This document shows, piece after piece, positions 11,219 through 22,961 of a stretch of 64,000 nt of DNA. A model generated the notes under the pieces. That model searched no databases. It was not told the DNA's origin and saw nothing but the letters and a program-made list of their open reading frames with translations. Each line of letters starts with the position of its first letter. The first letter of the stretch is position 1. Both the position numbers and the translations under genes were made by a program. The stretch is from Boesenbergia rotunda (taxonomy: Eukaryota > Streptophyta > Magnoliopsida > Zingiberales > Zingiberaceae), in contig JAGFNQ010004005.1 in NCBI GenBank assembly GCA_024364735.1, forward strand, positions 1 through 64,000, read 5' to 3'.

Positions 11219-13131
11219 TGTTGGAACTAGGATGGCTAGAGAGGGGGGTGAATATAGCCAGACACTAAATCCTTCACTTCTGAACTTCTGCACTTGAAGA
11301 TTAGTCGCAGCGGAAGAAATACAAAGTATAACAGTAAAAACAAAGTGCAGAAACTAAAGACAAACCAAAACGCTAACAAGGATCGTTTACAAGGTTCGGG
11401 GATAACTTGCCCTTACTCCTTGGCGTGCCCTTAAGGTGGGCGATCCCTTGATCGTTGGCAGATCAAGCCCCGGTGAACACCGGATAAGATAGAGTCTCCT
11501 TCTCGGTGGAGAAACCTCTCCACAGATCTCACGGATGATTGAACTTGAGTACAAGAGATCACACAAGAAGGAACCTCACACAGATCTCACAGAAATGCAA
11601 CAAGAACACTTAAAAGCAACAGAGATCTCTCGACACAGCCCAGCCAAACTCCTCAAGTTTATGTCTGTTTGTCCACCCGCTCCTCTACTTCCAGCTTTTT
11701 CTTAAGCTTCCTCTCACTATAGCAAGCTTCATCAGCATCCACTGAGCCAGCCTGAACCCACTGACCTCCCTTTAGCACTCAGTCCACTGAAGACCTCCTC
11801 TCCAGCTGAGCCTCCGTCAGTTGCCAGCTGCGCCAGTTGCCGTTGAAACGTGAGAAGGAGAAACAGCCAAACCTGCTCAACGGAAAGCCTCCCATTGACC
11901 CTCCTTGAGTGTTTGAATCACCTGCTATCACCTGTACACTTCAACAGAGGCTTAGCAAAGAATATCACAAAAAATCGGCAGTGTATCAGAAAAAGCGCAG
12001 AGAAAACAAACGCGATCAGAGCGTCTGACATTGATCAGAGTGAACCCTGATTGGTCACCAGACCGATTAGAGTCACCCCTGACCGATCAGGCTCCAGTCT
12101 GATCGGTCCACAGTAGGAAACTGGGAAATCACGGTAGATCAGGATCGATCACCGGACCGATCCACATGGTTGATGTGATTCCCAGCTTTCGCAGCCAACT
12201 CCCCCTGATCGGTCACCAGACCGATCAGGTTGGGGCCTGATCAGTCTGGGGACCGATCAGGGAACTTCCTGACCAATCAGGATGCAACCTGATCAAACAT
12301 AGAGAGGAGCTCGCGACATTTAATCATTCACCAGAACGATATGAATAGTGTTCCAAATCGGTCACCAGACCGATCAGGAGTAGAAAAGAAGACAACCCAA
12401 GTTTCTGTCTTCTCTCCCTTATCGGTCACCAGACCGATCAGGCATAGCTGGATCGGTCACCAGACCGATCCACGAGGGAACACCGTGCCAACTTCCCTGA
12501 TCGGTCACCAGATCGATCCAGGCAAGGCCAAATGCACTCCAAGTCAAGAGAACGGGCTCCCAGCCTTCTCTGACTCGTGCTCAGTCCCCCGGACCAAGAC
12601 TCCATGCCCAGTTTCACTCACCGAGACTTCAACCTAGCTTCACTCACTAGGACCTGGCCTCACTCACCAGGGTTTCGGTCACCCGGCTTCACTTACCGGG
12701 ACCCGGCTTCACTCACCGGGATTTCAACCTAGCTTCACTCACTAGGATTTCCATCACCTAGCTTCACTCACCAGGACCCGGCTTCACTCACCGGGATTTC
12801 CATCATCTGGCTTCACTCACAAGGACCCGGCTTCACTCACCAGGACCCGGCTTCACTCACCGGGATTTCCACCTAGCTTCACTTACTAGGATTTCAGTCA
12901 CCTAGTCCTCCAAGCTAGGACATTTCTACACCTAATCCTCCAGGTTAGGACTTTTCACACCTAGCCCTCCAAGCTAGGACTTTCTCACCTAACCCTCCAA
13001 GTTAGGACTTTTCACATGCCAGCGTGCGATCTCCCGATCCACCTGGACTTAATCCGAACTCAACCAGACTTAAATCAAACTTAAATCGGTGTCAACACCA
13101 AAACAACAATCAGGATCAGACTGCATCAACA
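11219..13131 (-). mobile_element. 3' LTR of gag-only Sirevirus (1913 bp)
   Basis: On the plus strand it reads TGTTGGAACT...GCATCAACA. From its left end it holds the GAGGGGGGTGAATATAGCC terminus, a leader, at least ten copies of GATCGGTCACCAGACCGATC-like palindromes (12040-12510), and the hairpin minisatellites at 12600-13015. The copy at 16911-21283 and the plus-strand solo LTR at 45776-48008 belong to the same family. Confidence 0.9.
12600..13015. repeat. hairpin minisatellite with paired stem changes
   Basis: Units of 19-27 bp have a fixed core CTTCACTCA flanked by arms that are complementary: CCCGG...CCGGG, CCTGG...CCAGG, CCTAG...CTAGG. A second class (12898-13012) has core CCTCCAA with arms CCTAGC...GCTAGG or CCTAAC...GTTAGG. 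Both arms differ together between units. A few units are mismatched. Confidence 0.85.
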
Positions 13132-15205
13132 ATCTCCCCCTTTTTGTTGTTTGACAACCCGATTTAAGTTTAGGCATTAATGATCAATTGAAGGTAGTTC
13201 AATTATCGTAAGAGAATCAAAATCCTCCCCCTACAATAACCCTAAACTTAATCAACCATTCTCTCCACCTTTGTCAAACATCGAAAAGGGTATGGTTATT
13301 AAGTTTAAACATACCTCCCCCTCAAACACGGGTCTCTCCCCAAACCCAAAATAATCAAAGGTAAACTTTTGAATTGCATATGAGAGGCATATACCATAGA
13401 TGTATCATGACAACAATGTATATGCATCATATGACAATAAGTGTGAATTGTACATGAAAACATATACAGAAATATATCATGGTTAAACATGTATATGTTT
13501 CATATGACAAGTAAGGAATGCAGCTGTATCGGACACATAATCCTGATTGGTGTCCGTGACCGATCAGGTTCGTTGATTATTTGATACAGAAATATTTCTT
13601 GTTAGTCTGGGGAGCGATCAGATTTCAGAAAAATTTCTGAAACTCTGATACGTTCCTGATCAGACTGCATTAACAATTTGCATTTCAAAACAAGGGTGTA
13701 GACTCCATTGATATTCGTTATTCCAGAAACATTTCTGAAACACGACATTAAGAATAAGAGTCATGACTCAACAAACCCTTTCTTATGAATTTAAACATTC
13801 CAACATAGGTTTGTATCAAAATGGTATTAGGTTTTGTTCCAAGTATCATAACCATCATCCTACTACTCAGTTCTATTGATACTTCATCAAAATTGATGAA
13901 GGGGGATCGGTCTGAGGAGTGGTCTGATACAAATTTGGAACTATCTGGGAGTTCTTTGGACAGAATTGATCTGATCGGTCACCAGTCCGATCATAGAGAC
14001 CCCTGATCGGTCACCAGACCGATCAGGGTGAGTCCTGATCGGTCGGTGGACCGATTTGGTTTGACACAGAAAGGTTACTGAAACTTGTTTGTTCTGATCA
14101 GATTTTAGAAACGAAAGTTTCAGAAATCAGATATGTTCAAGTAACTTGTTTGTTTCACCTCTTAACCATTTCCAAGCTCTAATACACTTCGTTTTAATCC
14201 CATTGGTCCTAAAGGGTTTCCCTTAACCAAAAGTCATCCCTCAAATCAAAATATGATACTAATATCAGATTTCCAAAACATGATCAAATTTCCAAATTTG
14301 GATCAATTTGTATGTTTTTAACATGTTTGTTTCAACTAATTGAAATCAAATTTGTATCAATTCCATAATCCTAATTCCCATTAAGATTCAAGTATCTTTA
14401 TGAAAACCCAAAAACAGTTTTGTATCACTTTCAATGAATGTTCAATTATGTTCTAAGCATGACTATGTTTATTCCAATCAATTTTGATAATCCAATCTAC
14501 CTTGATAATCAGATTTTATAGCAAATCATGTAACTCGAGTGCTGAATTTTGAAACATCATAAACTATGTTCATCTTATTCTTAAACAAAAATTTGCATGC
14601 AATAGATTAATGTTACTAACGCATACAGTAAATCATGGCATACTTGATCATGTTCACCAAACAAAATACCTTAAGAAAAATTTAAGCCTAACCCTTAAGC
14701 TCATGTTCTTTGTTTGGTGATGCCTTATTAGTACAAACTATGTGTTAATCCTTGTTCTTTAGCATGCATTCATGTTGTATAACATATAAAAGAAAATGGA
14801 CTCCTTAGGCTTGACATAAGGCATATCATAAACCATGAATTGCAGGAAAACATAAATTGCAACAATAAACCTGATTATCCTAAACAATCCATGGCAAGAG
14901 TAAGTTATGTGTCAACCTAAACCATTCATGTGAATATTTTTTTCTCAAAACTTGTTTATTTATTTTGAAGCATGGATATACTATCATTCATTGCATGATA
15001 AGTTTCCTTATTGCCCAAATGAGATTTCATAACTCACTATCCATGGGATCATCTTGTTATAAGAACTAACAAAATGAAGCTCAAAGTATTTAATTCGAAT
15101 TTTCCATAACCAACGATTTAAATGACAATTTTTTCTTTAGTCATGTGTTTGGAGCACCAAATATCAACCTCCCATGTTGATAGATGCTCCCCCCTCAAAT
15201 AATGC
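13132..15205 (-). other. 3' non-coding region of gag-only Sirevirus
   Basis: Reading on the minus strand from gag to the LTR there is no protease, integrase or RT. It contains AT-rich sequence, more GGTC...GACC palindromes at 13905-14055, and a purine tract (reverse of ATCTCCCCCTTTTTG) next to the LTR. Short frames inside are not credible genes. Confidence 0.75.
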
Positions 15206-16849
15206 TTATACAATTCGAAATATGGAAGTTTTAGGTACCCAAATTTTGGGACCTAATGAACTTTCAATGAAAGACTTTGGCACCCATGCCTTAGTCATTT
15301 TCTTTCTAGCTTTTTGAACCATAGAATTATTTTGTACTCTAAATTGGGTTCTTGACATTAAAGATATGACACTAGGTTCTTTAGATTGGTAACCCAAACT
15401 AACCTTGTTGTAAGCCGCCTTTTGTGAGTTTAAGATCATATCTAGGGTTTTGGAACTTGTTGAAAATTTCTCAAGAATATTCATGAGGTTTTCAATTTCA
15501 TCCTTCAAGCCCTTATTTTCATCCTCAAGATTTTTAACATGCAAGTCATCCATTGCCTCATCCTTAGAGGATTTCTCATGAAAATCATTAATATCCTCCA
15601 CCCTAGAGGATTTCAATTCTACTACTTCCAATTTCAACAATTTAACTTTATTCTTGGATTTTTTAAGCAACCAAGCTAGACATGCAATGGTTCTATAGCA
15701 CTTATCTAGCTCGGGAGAGATTACCTCTTCATCATCCAAAGATGATGAAGGCACGGTTGAGGAGCTTGATTCGTCTCCACTCTCCTCTTCATTTGAATCC
15801 TCTATGGCCATGAGGGCACGGTGATGAGTATACTTCTCCTCCTTCTCTTCTTCGGATGAACTAGAGGACGATTCATCCCATGTGGCCCTCAAGACCTTCT
15901 TTTTCTTCTTTGATTTATCCTTCTTCTTCTTTAACTTTGGACATTCATCCTTGTAATGTCCTTTCTTGCTACACTCATAACAAGTAACATTAGACTTATC
16001 AATTTTAACTTCACTCGGGTTACCTTTACCCTTGAGGCGCCGGCTCTTCCTCATCATCCTTCTAACAAAGTTGGTCATCTCGAAGAAAGAAGACCAGCTG
16101 CCCTCCTCCTCGGACTCGGATGAGGATGAAGATGAAGAGACTTCCTTCTCCTTCTTCTTCCCCTTCTTCTTCTTCTTGTTGTCACCTGCCACTAAGGCAA
16201 TACCTTTCTCTTTTGAACTTTTGTTAGAGATCTCATGTAGTTCCATTTCACAAAATAGATCTTCTAACTTAACACAAGATAAATCCTTGGACACCTTGTA
16301 AGCATCCACCATGGATGACCACAAGGCGTTCCTAGGAAAAGCTTTGAGGACATACCTTATAAGATCTCGGTTCTCTACATTCTCATTAATGGAGTGGAGA
16401 CCGTTGAGGATTTCTTTGAATCGTCCATGGAGTATACTTACAGTTTCATCCTCTTCCATGGACAGATTTTGGAGTTGGCTGAGAAGGAAGTCCTTCTTGG
16501 CAGTCCGGGTGTCTTGAGTGCCTTCATGGAGCTCAATGATCTTGCTCCATAGGTCTTTAGCACTTGTGAAGGGACCAACCTTGATTAGTTGGTCCTTGGT
16601 CAACCCACATTGCAAAGTTACCACCGCTTTCGCATCGGCTTCACCTTTCCGGATTTGATCTGCCGACCAACTTGAGAAGTCAATCTCTTTTCCCTTAGCA
16701 TCTTTAGGAGTGGAAAAACCTTCCTTGACCGCAAACCACATGCTGAGGTTGGTTTTGAGGTAAAACTCCATCTTCGACCTCAAATATGGAAAATCAGTGT
16801 CGTTGAAGAGTGGAGGTCGGCTGGTGCTAAACCCTTCTCTTCCCATGGC
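15206..16849 (-). CDS. Sirevirus gag polyprotein (547 aa, uninterrupted)
   Basis: Gag would form the particle that packages element RNA. From the proposed start (MAMGREGF): an N-terminal UBN2-type gag domain (SRPPLFNDTDFPYLRSKMEFYL, DAKAVVTLQCGL, the DTRTAKKDFLLSQLQNL region, RFKEILNGLHSINE), a lysine-rich and serine/acidic linker, one CCHC zinc knuckle (CYECSKKGHYKDEC, C-x2-C-x4-H-x4-C), a second Ser/Glu linker, a coiled coil and the family tail AWVPK...KIWVPK. The frame is open 20 codons further upstream, but those codons overlap the primer-binding site, so I prefer the start at 16849. There are no stops or frameshifts. No pol follows it, so any protease, RT and integrase would have to come from elsewhere. 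Confidence 0.88.
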   Translation of the reverse strand, partial: AMGREGFSTSRPPLFNDTDFPYLRSKMEFYLKTNLSMWFAVKEGFSTPKDAKGKEIDFSSWSADQIRKGEADAKAVVTLQCGLTKDQLIKVGPFTSAKDLWSKIIELHEGTQDTRTAKKDFLLSQLQNLSMEEDETVSILHGRFKEILNGLHSINENVENRDLIRYVLKAFPRNALWSSMVDAYKVSKDLSCVKLEDLFCEMELHEISNKSSKEKGIALVAGDNKKKKKGKKKEKEVSSSSSSSESEEEGSWSSFFEMTNFVRRMMRKSRRLKGKGNPSEVKIDKSNVTCYECSKKGHYKDECPKLKKKKDKSKKKKKVLRATWDESSSSSSEEEKEEKYTHHRALMAIEDSNEEESGDESSSSTVPSSSLDDEEVISPELDKCYRTIACLAWLLKKSKNKVKLLKLEVVELKSSRVEDINDFHEKSSKDEAMDDLHVKNLEDENKGLKDEIENLMNILEKFSTSSKTLDMILNSQKAAYNKVSLGYQSKEPSVISLMSRTQFRVQNNSMVQKARKKMTKAWVPKSFIESSLGPKIWVPKTSIFRIV

Positions 16850-16896
16850 CATCTTTGTTAGCTCTCGGATGTTAAGCCGTTGAAGTAGAGCCCCAA

Positions 16897-16908
16897 GCTC
16901 TGATATCA
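16897..16908 (-). other. primer-binding site (iMet type)
   Basis: On the minus strand TGATATCAGAGC lies three bases inside the LTR end. It differs by one base from the TGGTATCAGAGC complement of initiator-Met tRNA used by copia elements. The position fixes the inner edge of the 5' LTR at 16911. Confidence 0.8.
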
Positions 16909-17807
16909 CTTGTTGGAACTTGGATGGCTAGAGAGTGGGGTGAATATAGCCAGACACTAAATCCTTCACTTCTGTACTTTTGCACTTGAAGATTAGTCGC
17001 AACGGAAGAAATACAAAGTATAACAGTAAAAACAAAGTGCAGAAACTAAAGACAAACCAAAACGCTAACAAGGATCGTTTACAAGGTTCGGGGATAACTT
17101 GCCCTTACTCCTTGGCGTGCCCTTAAGGTGAGCGATCCCTTGATCGTCGACAGATCAAGTCCCGGTGAACACCGGATAAGATAGAGTCTCCTTTTCGGTG
17201 GAGAAACCTCTCCACAGATCTCACGGATGATTGAACTTGAGTACAAGAGATCACACAAGAAGGAACCTCACACAAATCTCACAGAAATGCAACAAGAACA
17301 CTTAAGCACAAAAGCAACAGAGAGCTCTCGACACAGCCCACCCAAACTCCTCAAGTTTCTGACTGTTCGTCCACCCGCTCCTCTGCTTCCAGCTTTTTCT
17401 TAAGTTTCCTCTCACCATCGCAAGCTTCATCAGCATCCACTGACCCAGCCTGAACCCACTGACCTCCTTGAGCACTCACTCCACTGAAGACCTCCTCTCC
17501 AGCTGAGCCTCCGTCAGTTGCCAGCTGCGCCAGTTGCCGTTGAAACCTGAGAAGGAGAAACAGCCAAACCTGCTCAACGGAAAGCCTCCCATTGACCCTC
17601 CTTGAGTGTTTGAATCACCTGCTATCACCTGCACACTTCAACAGAGGCTTAGCAAAGCATATCACAAAAAATCGGCAGTGTATCAGAAAAAGCGCAGAGA
17701 AAACAGACGCGATCAGAGCGTCTGACAGTGATCAGAGTGAACCCTGATCGGTCACCAGACCGATCAGAGTCACCCCTGACCGATCAGGCTCCAGCCTGAT
17801 CGGTCCA

Positions 17808-20372
17808 TAATGGACCCAAAAGAGGCTGTCACGAAAGTGTGAGTCTCAAAATTTAGATATGTGTAAGCTGGAAACCCTTTTTGCAATCAAAATATGAAAA
17901 CGTAGTAAAGGGGCCACAAGTCGTATTTTTCCTAGGGCTAGTTGATGTTGTGTGATTCGAGCTTGTATTTATGTGTCGTTGATGTTTTTGGGTTTCAAAT
18001 AAAACTTGGGTTTGGATTGCAATTGGAAATGAAAACGCAATGAAAAGCAAGGACATAACTGGACAAATTAAAATTAGGTAATGGCAATTGATAAACTCAA
18101 CCAATAAGCAACTCAATCTAACCAATGCCACATTGCAAAATTCGGAAATCAAACTAATACCAAATGAAATATTGCACTACAACGTGTGTCCAACTTAGGA
18201 AATTACTACTCAAGCAAATCTATTGCGAAACAAGTGCCAAAACAGCTTGGCACGCAGGGGAAAATCCTTGTGCCAAAGCTGTTTACTTATGTGCCAAGGG
18301 TACTGTCAATGACTTAGAAATGAAACTGAGCAATGCAGTTTGGAATACAAAGATTTCAGGGAAGAAGTATGCAAAAATGAATGAAGAATTTCGAGACAAA
18401 AGCTGCTCAAACAAATCTGCCCTATTGCAGAAATGAAATGGGTATCGAAATGTAGGGAATGAATGCAGGAATTCAGCAACTATGAGCAGAAATAAAATGG
18501 AACAAATAATTGGATGCAAAAACAAACTGAGCAACTGAGAACACTACTCGAAACTAGCTTAAGGAGTAATAAACCTAGAAATTCAGAAATAAGCTAACAA
18601 ATTCAGACACAACCTGAAGCAAAAGAAAAGAAATCGAAACTAAAATTTAGAACAAGGGCAGAAATTTAGAAATGCAGACAAGAGCCTGGGCAGAAACTAA
18701 GCCTTGATCCGAATGCAGAAACAAGTAAGCTACTAAGATTAAACTAGACAATTCAGCTTGGAAAACCAAGCTACCAGTAAGGATGTGCAAGTCTGAAGGA
18801 AGAAAATTCAGAAACACAAAGCAGATCACTTCAGAAACAAGAAATGCAGAAATAGTGTGCCAAATAGCAGAATCACTCCAAATGCAGAAATTAAACACAC
18901 AAGGCAAGCTAAATTCGAGTGCAAAATCTAATGTTCAGACAAGATATAAAAGATCTAAGGGTTGCTCAACACAAACTTAAGAAGCTAACAGAAGAAACGT
19001 GCAGACCTAAAACTGAAATTGTGCAGAAATAAGTTGATACGCAGCATTAACAAACTGATACACAAGATTTAAAGTGTAAAACAAACTGAAATTAAATCTA
19101 GTTTTCCACCAACAAGCAATCTATCTCATTAACTTGCATAATTGAAACTAATTAAAGCAGTAACAAATCATAAAACGAAGCTTAACAAATCTGAAATTCA
19201 GAAACAGTAAAGAACAGAGCAGAATTCAAAATTACAGACTAAAATAAAGAAAATTAGCTACGGAACTAATCCTCAATCCCCCCTTAGCTCAAAACCTCCT
19301 TGTTCGTCACGCAAGGGCAAGCCAAGAACCCCTTCAGCTCCGCAAATCACTCGAAACAGCTTCAATCAATCGATTTCTGCTCACTCTGCACTCAGCTGGG
19401 GAAATCCAATCCAATCTCCTCGATCTCAATGGATGGGATTGCGATGATGACTTGAGGATCATCTGAGCTCACCTGAGGACCCCTACAGACGGCTCCGATG
19501 ATCGGAAATGGCTCGCGGATGAGAAACAAGTGATTGAATTGCAGAACTGCCGAAACCCTCAAACAGCCCTGTTTCGGCGCAATTTGAGCTGAAATCTCCA
19601 ACAAAACTATCCCCCAATGATCCAGATCTTGTTCTAAATGAAGAATTGAGGTGGTCGCGCCCTCGGATTAAAGAAAACTGAAGAAAAATGAAGAACTATG
19701 CAGAAAATGCGAAGAAGAACGTAGGCTGCAGTGAAGACGCGACAAGGAAGAACTGTGGGAAATGTTTGATTAAATACATAGGAATGGATGGCTCATATTG
19801 TTTGGAGAAAATCCAACGGCTTATCTTCATCCGATCTGAACCAAACTTTGATGATGTTGATCAAGGGTCAGGATCTACCTCGTGGTAGCTTGGATCCTCC
19901 AGATTTGCAATGGATGGTCCAGATCAACCTAATCTTTAAATGGACAATCTAGAACCCCTTGGCTTGATCCAACGGTGGGATGAGCTCTGATTGGGATGAA
20001 ACCTTCAGATCTTGATCAGAGTGCTTGATCAGCCCTAACCCTAGCTCGGATCGCCTCAGATGGTCCCAGATGGCTCAGATCTAGCCATTCTTGAATCGGA
20101 CGGCCCAGATTAGCCTGAAACGTGATCACTCGATTCGGGTCCACTTTCGACTCAAGTTTGACCCAGCCTGACCTAGGTCCATGATCCTTTCATGCCTACA
20201 AAAATGGATCAAAAATTTAGTGGCCAAATAATTCAAAAATATCAAGATTTGCAATTAAGTCCAAAATAGAAGTAAATCCTATAACCTAGGGTAAATTCAC
20301 AATTAAGCAAGAAAAACATGGGTCAAACATAGATTTTAGCAACTAAAATAATCAACAAAATAACACTTATCA
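17808..20372 (-). mobile_element. 2565-bp LTR-like insertion, class unresolved
   Basis: The uninterrupted site is seen in the sister LTR near 12100. The insert is flanked by GTCCA / ATCCA, an imperfect 5-bp duplication. On the minus strand it begins TGATAAGTGTTATTTTG and ends GGGTCCATTA, compatible with an LTR whose final CA became TA. The centre is rich in CAGAAAT-type motifs. No coding region, primer site or purine tract is seen, so a gypsy solo LTR is my best guess. Confidence 0.6.
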
Positions 20373-20879
20373 ATCCACAGTAGGAAACTGGGAAATCGCG
20401 ACAGATCAGGATCGGTCATCGGACCGATCCACATGGTTGATGGGATTCCTAGCTTTCGCAGCCAACTCCCCCTGATCGGTCACCAAACCGATCAGGTTGT
20501 GGCCTGATCGGTCTGGGGACCGATCAGGGAACTTCCTGACTAATCAGGATCCAACCTGATCAAACATAGAGAGGAGCTCGCGACATTTGATCGTTCACCA
20601 GAACGATATGAATAGTGTTCCAGATCGGTCACCAGACCGATCAGGAGTCGAACAGAAGCCAACCCAAGTTTCTGTCTTCTCTCCCTCATCGGTCACCAGA
20701 CCGATCAGACATAGCTGGATCGGTCACCAGACCGATCCACGAGGGAACACCGTGACAACTTCCCTGATCGGTCACCAGACCGATCCAGGCAAGGCCAAAT
20801 GCACTCCAAGTCAAGAGAACGGGCTCCCAGCCTTCTCTGACTCATGCTCAGTCCACCGGACCAAGACTCCATGCCCAGT

Positions 20880-21283
20880 TTCACTCACCGGGACTTCAAC
20901 CTAGCTTCACTCACTAGGATATGGCTTCACTCACCAAGTTTTCGGTCACCCGACTTCACTTACCGGGACCCGACTTCACTCACCGGGATTTCAACCTAGC
21001 TTCACTCACTAGGATTTCCATCACCTGGCTTCACTCACCAGGACCCGGCTTCACTCACCGGGATTTTCATCACCTGGCTTCACTCACCGGGATTTTCATC
21101 ACCTGGCTTCACTCACCAGGACCCGACTTCACTCACCGTGATTTCCACCAAGCTTCACTTACTAGGATTTCAGTCACCTAGCTCTCCAAGCTAGGACTTT
21201 TCCACACCTAACCCTCCAGGTTAGGACTTTTCACACCTAGCCCTCCAAGCTAGGACTTTCTCACACCTAACCCTCCAAGTTAG
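20880..21283. repeat. second copy of hairpin minisatellite
   Basis: It corresponds to 12600-13015 in the sister LTR, with the same fixed cores (CTTCACTCA, CCTCCAA) and variable complementary arms. The number and order of units differ between the two LTRs. The last unit is cut at CCAAGTTAG by the next element. Confidence 0.8.
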
Positions 21284-22696
21284 TGTTAGTGAGAGCCCTA
21301 GAGCCAATCATGTGATGGTTGTTGTATGGACTCATTGTATCATATTTCATATATATAAATAAAGGCATTTGATTATGGTTATTATACTTACTTGTATTGG
21401 TGCCAAATAACTAAATGTAATAACGTCCTTGGTAGTAGGTTCATATCTATATCAATCGATTGGTTGAATCGATAGTGAGATGATATAGAGAACACTACTC
21501 TTAATTATTCCTAGTCAAGTATTAACATTCAGGGATAATGTTAATGCATAGAGACTAGCATGTAGGTCAACACGATGACTCGATCTCACAAGTCATGGAT
21601 ATGAGATATCAAGTTGACACATGAGTATGCATTGGAGAATGTATACTGAATGACCCACCATGAGAAAGTATCATGGATCGTTATATGAGTGTCATATACT
21701 TTCTCATGTGACTATTAGTCCTTAGACCTGAAGTCACCATAGTTCCCTACATAAAGAGTTATGTACTTTGGTTTCGTCAAACGTCACCCATAACTAGGTG
21801 GACTATAAAGGCGATTACTGGGTATGTAACAAATTATGCGGAGGGATGTGAATGATGTAGATGGGATCTATCCCTCCTATATGACGGGAGAGATATCATA
21901 GTCTTGATAGAGTGAGATCACTAAGTGCATGGCCATGCCCAAATAAGGCAATATGAGATATTGAGCTTATTTGATTATAGTGAGTCTACTTGGAGTTCAA
22001 GACATATAGATTGATTGGAGGATGACACGGTCTATGCTTCATAGAAGATCAATCTAGATATCGACGATAGAAGGACATTGTCACATATTATGAAAGTCAT
22101 AATTAGTAGTCACATTGGTGATGTTGGATCTCAACATTCTTGTAACTTGGGTAGCAATGATGTGTTGCTAGATACCGCTCATTGCTTATGTTTCTAAGAG
22201 GTTAGAAGCATTGCCAACGTTACAAGAACCTATAGGGTCACACACAAAGGACAAATAGATGGAGAAAAAAATGAAGTCAAGTTTGACTTGGCTAAATATG
22301 GAAAGTCCATAAAAGGCAAGTTTGACTTGACCCAAATCCAAATCAAGTTTGACTTGACTTGGTTCCACTTCAAGTTAGACTTGACATGGGAGAAGAAATG
22401 GAGTCAAGTTTGACTTGACTAAATATGGAAAGTCCATAAAAGGCAAGTTTGACTTGACCCAAATCCACCTCAAGTTAGACTTGACTTAATGCCACATCAT
22501 GGTGATGAATTGGCATGGAGCGAACCATTGATGATGCTCCACATCATCAAGAGCATTAAGTGTGGATGCCACCTCATCAAGGAAGATTAATGGTCAATTT
22601 TGACTTGACCAAAAGGCCACCTCACCTTGACTTGACCAAGTGATGACTTGGCTTGGTATTTGACCAATGATGATGCTCCACATCATCTCCAAAGGT
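21284..22696 (+). mobile_element. copia LTR (5' part), Angela/Tork-like
   Basis: It starts TGTTAGTGAGAGCC immediately after a broken Sirevirus LTR, so its left edge is clear. The sequence is non-coding, with repeated CAAGTTTGACTTGAC motifs at 22268-22480. The right part is lost in the run of N. The five bases before it, GTTAG, are the expected target duplication, but the matching copy is not in the window. Confidence 0.7.
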
Positions 22697-22814
22697 NNNN
22701 NNNNNNNNNNNNNNNNNNNNNNNNNNNNNNNNNNNNNNNNNNNNNNNNNNNNNNNNNNNNNNNNNNNNNNNNNNNNNNNNNNNNNNNNNNNNNNNNNNNN
22801 NNNNNNNNNNNNNN
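22697..22814. other. assembly gap (118 N)
   Basis: This is a run of unknown bases. Unrelated sequence stands on either side (copia LTR; MULE transposase), so its true length and content are unknown. The MULE left end and the rest of the transposase may lie in it. Confidence 0.99.
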
Positions 22815-22961
22815 TCAAGGAGAGAGAAAGCAAGAGCTTATAAGGTTCACCCTTACTCTCAATCAAAAAATGGAAGTAGAAACATGAGGCACTTCATACA
22901 TTGTTGATTTGGAAAAAAAGTTTTGTCATTGTGGGGAGTTTCAAATTTCAGGACTTCCTTG

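Larger units (their letters stand above)
11219..21283 (-). mobile_element. minus-strand gag-only Sirevirus
   Basis: Two LTRs of one family flank an internal region read on the minus strand: right (5') LTR from 16911, primer site 16897-16908, gag 15206-16849, a non-coding stretch without pol, purine tract at 13132-13146, and left (3') LTR 11219-13131. The right LTR is cut by an insertion (17808-20372) and truncated at 21283 by the next copia LTR. The absence of protease, integrase and RT makes it non-autonomous. The outer target duplication cannot be tested because the far end is missing. Confidence 0.88.
16911..21283 (-). mobile_element. 5' LTR of gag-only Sirevirus, split and truncated
   Basis: Positions 16911-17807 and 20378-21283 together align with the LTR at 11219-13131. 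The break falls inside GATCGGTCCACAGTAGG of that copy, where 2.57 kb is inserted. About 125 bp of the outer end (through GCATCAACA) is lost where the copia LTR begins at 21284. Confidence 0.88.

Noticed and set aside
12341..12637. Possible CRISPR-like array of GATCGGTCACCAGACCGATC repeats
   Set aside because: Spacing is irregular, the repeats are palindromes inside an LTR, and the genome is a plant. No cas genes exist here.
16032..16517. Plus-strand frames opposite the Sirevirus gag
   Set aside because: They are antisense shadows of the gag frame, which has clear domain matches.
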